Shown piece by piece: positions 51,306 to 62,690 of a stretch of DNA of 64,000 bases. Source of the DNA: Escarpia spicata (lineage: Eukaryota; Annelida; Polychaeta; Sabellida; Siboglinidae); NCBI GenBank assembly GCA_963995525.1, contig OZ023214.1, positions 58,059,133-58,123,132 on the forward strand, written 5' to 3'. The position numbers were made by a program, and so were the translations under genes. Below the pieces are notes generated by a model. That model saw nothing but the letters and a program-made list of their open reading frames with translations. It did not search any database and was not told the DNA's origin. Position 1 is the first letter of the stretch; every line of letters starts with the position of its first letter.

Positions 51306-54300
51306 GTGTTTGTAGCACATGGTGAGTCATCAACAACCCTACAATACGGTGACCACAGAGTGTTTGTAGCACACGGTGGGTCATCAACTACCCTGCATTA
51401 CGGTGACCACAGAGTGTTTGTAGCACATGGTGGGTCATCAACTACCCTGCAGTACGGTGACCACAGAGGGTTTGTAGCACATGGTTGGTCATCAACTACC
51501 CTGCAATACGGTGACCACAGAGTGTTTGTAGCATATGGTTGGTCATCAACTACCCTGCAATACGGTGAACACAGAGTGTTTGTAGCACATGGTGGGTTAT
51601 CAACTACCCTGCAATACGGTGACCACAGAGTGTTTGTAGTACATGGTGGGTCATCAACTACCCTGCAATACGGTGACTACAGGGTGTTTGTAGCATATGG
51701 TGAGTCATCAACAACCCTACAATACGGTGACCACAGAGTGTTTGTAGCACATGGTGAATCATCAACATCCGTACAATACGGTGACCACAGACTGTTTGTA
51801 GCACATGGTGAGTCATCAACTACCCTACAAAACGGTGACCACAGAGTTTTTGTAGCACATGGTGGGTCATCAACTACCCTACAATACGGTGAACACAGAG
51901 TGTTTGTTGCACATGGTGGGTCATAAATTATCCTGCAATACGGTGACCACAGAGTGTTTGTAGCACATGGTGAGTCATCAACTACCCTACAATACGGTGA
52001 CCACAAAGTGTTTGTAGCACATGGTGGGTCATCACCTACCATGCAATACGGTGTCCACAGAGGGTTTGTAGCACATGGTGGGTCATCAACTACCCTACAA
52101 TACGGTGATCACAGAGTGTTTGTAGCACTTGGTGGGTCATCAACTACCCTGCAATACGGTGACCACAGAGTGTTTGTAGCACAGTGTGGGTCATCAACTA
52201 CCCTGCACTACGGTGACCACAGAGTGTTTGTAGCACATGGTGGGTCATCAACTACCCTGAAATAAGGTGACCACAGATTGTTTGTAGCACATGGTTGGTC
52301 ATCAACTACCCTGCAATACGGTGACCACAGAGTGTTTGTAGCACATGGTGGGTCATCAACTACCCTACAATACGGTGACCACAGAGTGTTTGTAGCACAT
52401 GGTGGGTCATCAAATACCCTACAATACGGTGAACACAGAGTGTTTGTAGCACATGGTGAGTCATCAACTACCCTACAGTACGGTGAAAACAGAGTGTTTG
52501 TAGCACATGGTGGGTCATCAACTACCCTGCATTACGGTGACCACAGAGTGTTTGAAGCACATGGTGGGTCATCAACTACCCTGCAGTACGGTGACCACAG
52601 AGGGTTTCTAGCACATGGTGGGTCATCAACTACCCTGCAATACGGTGACCACAGAGTGTTTGTAGCAAATGGTTGGTCATCAACTACCCTGCAATACGGT
52701 GACCACAGAGTGTTTATAGCATATGGTGGGTTATCAACTATCCTGCAATAAGGTGACCACAGAGTGTTTGTAGCACATGGTGAGTCATCAACAACCCTAC
52801 AATACGGTGACCACAGAGTGTTTGTAGCACATGGTGAGTCATCAACAACCCTACAATACGGTGACCACAGAGTGTTTGTAGCACATGGTGTGTCATCAAC
52901 TACCCTACAATACGGTGACCACATAGTGTTTGTAGCACATGGTGAGTCATCAACTACCCTACAGTACGGTGACCACAGAGTGTTTGTAGCACATGGTGGG
53001 TCATCAACTACCCTGCATTACGGTGACCACAGAGTGTTTGTAGCACATGGTGGGTCATCAACTACCCTGCAGTACGGTGACCACAGAGTGTTTGTAGCAC
53101 ATGGTTGGTCATCAACTACCCTGCAATACGGTGACCACAGAGTGTTTGTAGCACATGGTGGGTCATCAACTACCCTGCAGTACGGTGACCACAGAGGGTT
53201 TGTAGCACATGGTGGGTCATCAACTACCCTGCAATACGGTGACCACATAGTGTTTGTAGCACATGGTGAGTCATCAACTACCCTGCATTACGGTGACCAC
53301 AGAGTGTTTGTAGCACATGGTGGGTCATCAACTACCCTGGATTACGGTGACCACATAGTGTTTGTAGCACATGGTGGGTCATCAACTACCCTGCAATACG
53401 GTGACCACAGAGTGTTTGTAGCACATGGTGGGTCACCAACTACCCTGCAATACGGTGACCACAGAGTGTTTGTAGTACATGGTGGGTCATCAACTACCCT
53501 ACAATACGGTGACCACAGAGTGTTTGTAGCACATGGTGAGTCATCAACAACCCTACAATACGGTGACCACAGAGTGTTTGTAGCACATGGTGGGTCATCA
53601 ACTACCCTGCAATACGGTGACCGCAGAGTGTTTGTAGCACATGGTGGGTCATGAACTACCCTACAATACGGTGACCACACAGTGTTTGTAGCACATTGTG
53701 AGTCATCAACAACCCTACAATACGGTGACCACAGAGTGTTTGTAGCACACGGTGGGTCATCAACTACCCTGCATTACGGTGACCACAGCGTGTTTGTAGC
53801 ACATGGTGGGTCATCAACTACCCTGCAGTACGGTGACCACAGAGGGTTTGTAGCACATGGTGGGTCATCAACTACCCTGCAATACGGTGACCACACAGTG
53901 TTTGTAGGATATGGTTGGTCATCAACTACCCTGCAATACGGTGAACACAGAGTGTTTGTAGCACATGGTGGGTTATCAACTACCCTGCAATACGGTGACC
54001 ACAGAGTGTTTGTAGTACATGGTGGGTCATCAACAACCCTGCAATACGGTGACTACAGGGTGTTTGTAGCACATGGTGAGTCATCAACAACCCTACAATA
54101 CGGTGACCACAGAGTGTTTGTAGCACATGGTGAATCATCAACAACCGTACAATACGGTGACCACAAACTGTTTGTAGCACATGGTGAGTCATCAACTACC
54201 GTACAAAACGGTGACCACAGAGTTTTTGTAGCACATGGTGGGTCATCAACTACCCTACAATACGGTGAACACAGAGTGTTTGTTGCACATGGTGGGTCAT

Positions 54301-57300
54301 AAATTATCCTGCAATACGGTGACCACAGAGTGTTTGTAGCACATGGTGAGTCATCAACTACCCTACAATACGGTGACCACAGAGTGTTTGTAGCACATGG
54401 TGGATCATCACCTACCATACAATACGGTGTCCAGAGAGGGTTTGTAGCACATGGTGGGTCATCAACTACCCTACAATACGGTGATCACAGAGTGTTTGTA
54501 GCACTTGGTGGGTTATCAACTACCCTGCAATACGGTGACCACAGAGTGTTTGTAGCACAGTGTGGGTCATCAACTACCCTGCAATACGGTGACCACAGAG
54601 TGTTTGTAGCACATGGTGGGTCATCAACTACCCTGCAATACGGTGACCACAGAGTGTTTGTAGCACATGGTTGGTCATCAACTACCCTGCAATACGGTGA
54701 CCACAGAGTGTTTGTAGCATATGGTGGGTCATCAACTACCCTACAATACGGTGACCACAGAGTGTTTGTAGCACATGGTGGGTCATCAACTACCCTACAA
54801 TACGGTGACCACAGAGTGTTTGTAGCACATGGTGAGTCATCAACAACACTAAAATACGGTGACCAAAGAATGTTTGTAGCACATGGTGAGTCATCAACTA
54901 CCCTACAATACGGTGACCACAGAGTGTTTGTAGCACACGGTGAGTCATCAACTACCCTACAATACGGTGACCACAGAGTGTTTGTAGCACATGGTGGGTC
55001 ATCAACTACCCTGCAATACGGTGACCACATAGTGTTTGTAGCACATGGTGGGTCACCAACTACCCTGCATTACGGTGACCACAGAGTGTTTGTAGTACAT
55101 GGTGGGTCATCAACTACCCTACAATACGGTGACCACAGAGTGTTTGTAGCACATGGTGAGTCATCAACAACCCTACAATACGGTGACCACAGAGTGTTTG
55201 AAGCACATGGTGGGTCATCAACTACCCTGCAATACGGTGACCGCAGAGTGTTTGTAGCACATGGTGGGTCATGAACTACCCTACAATACGGTGACCACAG
55301 AGTGTTTGTAGCACATGGTGTGTCATCAACTACCCTACAATACGGTGACCACAGAGTGTTTGTAGCACATGGTGAGTCATCAACAACCCTACAATACGGT
55401 GACCACAGAGTGTTTGTAGCACACGGTGGGTCATCAACTACCCTGCATTACGGTGACCACAGAGTGTTTGTAGAACATGGTGGGTCATCAACTACCCTGC
55501 AGTACGGTGACCACAGAGGGTTTGTAGCACATGGTGGGTCATCAACTACCCTGCAATACGGTGACCACAGAGTGTTTGTAGCATATGGTTGGTCATCAAC
55601 TACCCTGCAATACGGTGAACACAGAGTGTTTGTAGCACATGGTGGGTTATCAACTACCCTGCAATACGGTGACCACAGAGTGTTTGTAGTACATGGTGGG
55701 TCATCAACTACCCTACAATACGGTGACCACAGAGTGTTTGTAGCACATGGTGAGTCATCAACAACCCTACAATACGGTGACCACAGAGAGTTTGTAGCAC
55801 ATGGTGGGTCATCAACTACCCTGCAATACGGTGACCGCAGAATGTTTGTAGCACATGGTGGGTCATGAACTACCCTACAATACGGTGACCACAGAGTGTT
55901 TGTAGCACATGGTGTGTCATCAACTACCCTACAATATGGTGACCACAGAGTGTTTGTAGCACATGGTGAGTCATCAACAACCCTACAATACGGTGACCAC
56001 AGAGTGTTTGTAGCACACGGTGGGTCATCAACTACCCTGCATTACGGTGACCACAGAGTGTTTGTAGCACATGGTGGGTCATCAACTACCCTGCAGTACG
56101 GTGACCACAGAGGGTTTGTAGCACATGGTGGGTCATCAACTACCCTGCAATACGGTGACCACAGAGTGTTTGTAGCATATGGTTGGTCATCAACTACCCT
56201 GCAATACGGTGAACACAGAGTGTTTGTAGCACATGGTGGGTTATCAACTATCCTGTAATACGGTGACCACAGAGTGTTTGTAGCACATGATGAGTCATCA
56301 CCTACCATACAATACGGTGTCCACAGAGGGTTTGTAGCACATGGTGGGTCATCAACTACCCTACAATACGGTGATCACAGAGTGTTTGTAGCACTTGGTG
56401 GGTCATCAACTACCCTGCAATACGGTGACCACAGAGTGTTTGTAGCACAGTGTGGGTCATCAACTACCCTGCAATACGGTGACCACAGAGTGTTTGTAGC
56501 ACATGGTGGGTCATCAACTACCCTGCAATACGGTGACCACATAATGTTTGTAGCACATGGTGGGTCATCAATTATCCTGCAATACGGTGACCACAGAGGG
56601 TTTGTAGCACATGGTGAGTCATCAACTACCCTGCAATACGGTGACTACAGAGTGTTTGTAGCACATGGTGGGTCACCAACTACCCTGCAATACGGTGACC
56701 ACTGAGTGTTTGTAGCACACGGTGGGTCATCAACTACCCTGCAATACGGTGACCACAGAGTGTTTGTAGCACATGGTTGGTCATCAACTACCCTGCAATA
56801 CGGTGACCACAGAGTGTTTGTAGCACATGGTGGGTCATCAACTACCCTACAATACGATGACCACAGAGTGTTTGTAGCACATGGTGGGTCATCAACTACC
56901 CTACAATACGGTGACCACAGAGTGTTTGTAGCACATGGTGAGTCATCAACTACTATTCTACAATACGGTGACCACAGAGTGTTTGTAGCACATGGTGGGT
57001 CATCAACTACCCTACAATACGGTGACCACAGAGTGTTTGTAGCACATGGTGAGTCATCAACTACTATTCTACAATACGGTGACCACAGAGTGTTTGTAGC
57101 ACATGGTGGGTCATCACCTACCATACAATACGGTGTCCACAGAGGGTTTGTAGCACATGGTGGGTCATCAACTACCCTACAATACGGTGATCACAGAGTG
57201 TTTGTAGCACTTGGTGGGTCATCAACTACCCTGCAATACGGTGACCACAGAGTGTTTGTAGCACATGGTGGGTCATCAACTACCCTGCATTACGGTGACC

Positions 57301-58337
57301 ACAGAGTGTTTGTAGCACATGGTGGGTCACAAACTACCCTGCAGTACGGTGACCACAGAGTGTTTGTAGCACATGGTTGGTCATCAACTACCCTGCAATA
57401 CGGTGACCACAGAGTGTTTGTAGCACATGGTGGGTCATCAACTACCCTGCAATACGGTGACCACAGAGTGTTTGTAGCACATGGTGAGTCATCAACTACT
57501 ATTCTACAACACGATGACCACAGAGTGTTTGTAGCACATGGTGGGTCATCAACTACCCTACAATACGGTGACCACAGAGTGTTTGTAGCACATGTTGAGT
57601 CATCAACTACTATTCTACAATACGGTGACCACAGAGTGTTTGTAGCACATGGTGGGTCATCACCTACCATACAATACGGTGTCCACAGAGGGTTTGTAGC
57701 ACATGGTGGGTCATCAACTACCCTACAATACGGTGATCACAGAGTGTTTGTAGCACTTGGTGGGTCATCAACTACCCTGCAATACGGTGACCACAGAGTG
57801 TTTGTAGCACATGGTGGGTCATCAACTACCCTGCATTACGGTGACCACAGAGTGTTTGTAGCACATGGTGGGTCATAAACTACCCTGCAGTACGGTGACC
57901 ACAGAGTGTTTGTAGCACATGGTTGGTCATCAACTACCCTGCAATACTATGACCACAGAGTGTTTGTAGCACATGGTGGGTCATCAACTACCCTGCAGTA
58001 CGGTGACAACAGAGGGTTTGTAGCACATGGTGGGTCATCAACTACCCTGCAATACGGTGACCACATAGTGTTTGTAGCACATGATTGGTCACCAACTACC
58101 CTGCAATACGGTGACCACAGAGTGTTTGTAGTACATGGTGGGTCATCAACTACCCTACAATATGGTGACCACAGAGTGTTTGTAGCACATGGTGAGTCAT
58201 CAACAACCCTACAATACGGTGACCACAGAGTGTTTGTAGCACATGGTGGGTCATCAACTACCCTGCAATACTATGACCGCAGAGTGTTTGTAGCACATGG
58301 TGGGTCATGAACTACCCTACAATACGGTGACCACAGA
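51306..58337 (+). repeat. About 7.0-kb higher-order repeat, copy 1
   Basis: Offsets to copy 2 are 7,032 from 51306 to about 53.25 kb, 6,870 at 53682 and 6,708 at 54485. Both steps are 162 bp (three monomers). The first is an extra trio in copy 1 near 53.26-53.42 kb, which includes a unique CCTGGATTACGG monomer. The second is a loss in copy 2 at 61146-61199. Confidence 0.7.
55090..56260 (+). repeat. 594-bp (11-monomer) tandem duplication
   Basis: The runs starting at 55302 and 55896 share order at offset 594, including GACCGCAG, GGGTCATGAAC, CACACGG with CATTACGG, GGGTTTG and CATATGGTTGG. The second copy ends near 56.26 kb, where a TATCCTGTAATACGG monomer leads into a CATGATGAGTC monomer carrying CACCTACC. 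Confidence 0.7.
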
Positions 58338-61300
58338 GTGTTTGTAGCACATGGTGAGTCATCAACAACCCTACAATACGGTGACCACAGAGTGTTTGTA
58401 GCACACGGTGGGTCATCAACTACCCTGCATTACGGTGACCACAGAGTGTTTGTAGCACATGGTGGGTCATCAACTACCCTGCAGTACGGTGACCACAGAG
58501 GGTTTGTAGCACATGGTTGGTCATCAACTACCCTGCAATACGGTGACCACAGAGTGTTTGTAGCATATGGTTGGTCATCAACTACCCTGCAATACGGTGA
58601 TCACAGAGTGTTTGTAGCACATGGTGGGTTATCAACTACCCTGCAATACGGTGACCACAGAGTGTTTGTAGTACATGGTGGGTCATCAACTACCCTGCAA
58701 TACGGTGACTACAGGGTGTTTGTAGCACATGGTGAGTCATCAACAACCCTACAATACGGTGACCACAGAGTGTTTGTAGCACATGGTGAATCATCAACAA
58801 CCGTACAATACGGTGACCACAGACTGTTTGTAGCATATGGTGAGTCATCAACTACCCTACAAAACGGTGACCACAGAGTTTTTGTAGCACATGGTGGGTC
58901 ATCAACTACCCTACAATACGGTGAACACAGAGTGTTTGTTGCACATGGTGGGTCATACATTATCCTGCAATACGGTGACCACAGAGTGTTTGTAGCACAT
59001 GGTGAGTCATCAACTACCCTACAATACGGTGACCACAGAGTGTTTGTAGCACATGGTGGGTCATCACCTACCATGCAATACGGTGTCCACAGAGGGTTTG
59101 TAGAACATGGTGGGTCATCAACTACCCTACAATACGGTGATCACAGAGTGTTTGTAGCACTTGGTGGGTCATCAACTACCCTGCAATACGGTGACCACAG
59201 AGTGTTTGTAGCACAGTGTGGGTCATCAACTACCCTGCAATACGGTGACCACAGAGTGTTTGTAGCACATGGTGGGTCATCAACTACCCTGCAATACGGT
59301 GACCACAGATTGTTTGTAGCACATGGTTGGTCATCAACTACCCTGCAATACGGTGACCACAGAGTGTTTGTAGCACATGGTGGGTCATCAACTACCCTAC
59401 AATACGGTGACCACAGAGTGTTTGTAGCACATGGTGGGTCATCAACTACCCTACAATACGGTGAACACAGAGTGTTTGTAGCACATGGTGAGTCATCAAC
59501 TACCCTACAGTACGGTCAAAACAGAGTGTTTGTAGCACATGGTGGGTCATCAACTACCCTGCATTACGGTGACCACAGAGTGTTTGAAGCACATGGTGGG
59601 TCATCAACTACCCTGCAGTACGGTGACCACAGAGGGTTTCTAGCACATGGTGGGTCATCAACTACCCTGCAATACGGTGACCACAGAGTGTTTGTAGCAA
59701 ATGGTTGGTCATCAACTACCCTGCAATACGGTGACCACAGAGTGTTTATAGCATATGGTGGGTTATCAACTATCCTGCAATAAGGTGACCACAGAGTGTT
59801 TGTAGCACATGGTGAGTCATCAACAACCCTACAATACGGTGACCACAGAGTGTTTGTAGCACATGGTGAGTCATCAACAAACCTACAATACGGTGACCAC
59901 AGAGTGTTTGTAGCACATGGTGTGTCATCAACTACCCTACAATACGGTGACCACATAGTGTTTGTAGCACATGGTGAGTCATCAACTACCCTACAGTACG
60001 GTGACCACAGAGTGTTTGTAGCACATGGTGGGTCATCAACTACCCTGCATTACGGTGACCACAGAGTGTTTGTAGCACATGGTGGGTCATCAACTACTCT
60101 GCAGTACGGTGACCACAGAGTGTTTGTAGCACATGGTTGGTCATCAACTACCCTGCAATACGGTGACCACAGAGTGTTTGTAGCACATGGTGGGTCATCA
60201 ACTACCCTGCAGTACGGTGACCACAGAGGGTTTGTAGCACATGGTGGGTCATCAACTACCCTGCAATACGGTGACCACATAGTGTTTGTAGCACATGATT
60301 GGTCACCAACTACCCTGCAATACGGTGACCACAGAGTGTTTGTAGTACATGGTGGGTCATCAACTACCCTACAATACGGTGACCACAGAGTGTTTGTAGC
60401 ACATGGTGAGTCATCAACAACCCTACAATACGGTGACCACAGAGTGTTTGTAGCACATGGTGGGTCATCAACTACCCTGCAATACGGTGACCGCAGAGTG
60501 TTTGTAGCACATGGTGGGTCATGAACTACTCTACAATACGGTGACCACAGAGTGTTTGTAGCACATTGTGAGTCATCAACAACACTACAATACGGTGACC
60601 ACAGAGTGTTTGTAGCACACGGTGGGTCATCAACTACCCTGCATTACGGTGACCACAGCGTGTTTGTTGCACATGGTGGGTCATCAACTACCCTGCAGTA
60701 CGGTGACCACAGAGGGTTTGTAGCACATGGTGGGTCATCAACTACCCTGCAATACGGTGACCACACAGTGTTTGTAGCATATGGTTGGTCATCAACTACC
60801 CTGCAATACGGTGAACACAGAGTGTTTGTAGCACATGGTGGGTTATCAACTACCCTGCAATACGGTGACCACAGAGTGTTTGTAGTACATGGTGGGTCAT
60901 CAACTACCCTGCAATACGGTGACTACAGGGTGTTTGTAGCACATGGTGAGTCATCAACAACCCTACAATACGGTGACCACAGAGTGTTTGTAGCACATGG
61001 TGAATCATCAACAACCGTACAATACGGTGACCACAAACTGTTTGTAGCACATGGTGAGTCATCAACTACCCTACAAAACGGTGACCACAGAGTTTTTGTA
61101 GCACATGGTGGGTCATCAACTACCCTACAATACGGTGAACACAGAGTGTTTGTTGCACATGGTGGGTCATAAATTATCCTGCAATACGGTGATCACAGAG
61201 TGTTTGTAGCACTTGGTGGATTATCAACTACCCTGCAATACGGTGACCACAGAGTGTTTGTAGCACAGTGTGGGTCATCAACTACCCTGCAATACGGTGA

Positions 61301-62050
61301 CCACAGAGTGTTTGTAGCACATGGTGATTCATCAACTACCCTGCAATACGGTGACCACAGAGTGTTTGTAGCACATGGTTGGTCATCAACTACCCTGCAA
61401 TACGGTGACCACAGAGTGTTTGTAGCACATGGTGGGTCATCAACTACCCTACAATACGGTGACCACAGAGTGTTTGTAGCACATGGTGGGTCATCAACTA
61501 CCCTACAATACGGTGACCACAGAGTGTTTGTAGCACATGGTGAGTCATCAACAACACTAAAATACGGTGACCAAAGAATGTTTGTAGCACATGGTGAGTC
61601 ATCAACTACCCTACAATACGGTGACCACAGAGTGTTTGTAGCACATGGTGAGTCATCAACTACCCTACAATACGGTGACCACAGAGTGTTTGTAGCACAT
61701 GGTGTGTCATCAACAACACTAAAATACGGTGACCAAAGAATGTTTGTAGCACATGGTGAGTCATCAACTACCCTACAATACGGTGACCACAGAGTGTTTG
61801 TAGCACATGGGGAGTCATCAACTACCCTACAATACGGTGACCACAGAGTATTTGTAGCACATGGTGGATCATCAACTACCATGCAATACGGTGACCACAT
61901 AGTGTTTGTAGCACATGATTGGTCACCAACTACCCTGCAATACGGTGACCACAGAGTGTTTGTAGTACATGGTGGGTCATCAACTACCCTACAATACGGT
62001 GACCACAGAGTGTTTGTAGCACATGGTGGATCATCAACTACCATGCAATA
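58338..62050 (+). repeat. About 7.0-kb higher-order repeat, partial copy 2
   Basis: This copy follows copy 1 and also follows 16958-20.5 kb at offset 41,380. The hybrid monomer 61146-61199 joins GGGTCATAAATTATCC directly to GTGATCACAG and CACTTGG, skipping three monomers. After about 61.55 kb extra local duplications appear. Confidence 0.65.
61530..61853 (+). repeat. 162-bp trimer duplication
   Basis: The monomer with CAACACTAAAATACGG occurs at 61551 and again at 61713, offset 162, each time followed by two GAGTC monomers. The sister stretches at 20.33 kb and 54.84 kb have it once. The second copy carries GTGTGTC instead of GTGAGTC in the marker monomer. Confidence 0.8.
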
Positions 62051-62690
62051 CGGTGACCACATAGTGTTTGTAGCACATGATTGGTCACCAACTACCCTGC
62101 AATACGGTGACCACAGAGTGTTTGTAGCACATGGGGAGTCATCAACTACCCTACAATACGGTGACCACAGAGTGTTTGTAGCACACGGTGGGTCATCAAC
62201 TACCCTGCAATACGGTGACCACAGAGTGTTTGTAGTACATGGTGGGTCATCAACTACCCTGCAGTACGGTGACCACAGAGGGTTTGTAGCACATGGTGGG
62301 TCATCAACTACCCTGCAATACGGTGACCACAGAGTGTTTGTAGCATATGGTTGGTCATCAACTACCCTGCAATACGGTGAACACAGAGTGTTTGTAGCAC
62401 ATGGTGGGTTATCAACTACCCTGCAATACGGTGACCACAGAGTGTTTGTAGTACACGGTGGGTCATCAACTACCCTGCAATACGGTGACTACAGGGTGTT
62501 TGTAGCACATGGTGAGTCATCAACAACCCTACAATACGGTGACCACAGAGTGTTTGTAGCACATGGTGAATCATCAACAACCGTACAATACGGTGACCAC
62601 AGACTGTTTGTAGCACATGGTGAGTCATCAACTACCCTACAATACGGTGACCACAGAGTGTTTGTAGCACATGGTGGGTCATCACCTACC

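Larger units (their letters stand above)
42191..62690 (+). repeat. Block family Q, second copy (Q2), strongly expanded
   Basis: The order from 42198 follows that from 9693 (offset 32,505). All 57-bp monomers are again paired (pairs starting 45330, 45876, 47232, 48210, 49458, 50436, 56922, 57468). Q2 is nearly twice as long as Q1 because of 1,728-bp, 978/2,226-bp and roughly 7-kb duplications. The joint to the next P stretch is near 62.7 kb. No gene is present. Confidence 0.55.

Noticed and set aside
61146..61199. Riboswitch- or terminator-like sequence at TAAATTATCC variants (14815, 19790, 51922, 54300, 61170)
   Set aside because: This is the CATCAATTATCC monomer with one C-to-A change. No stem followed by a T run is present.
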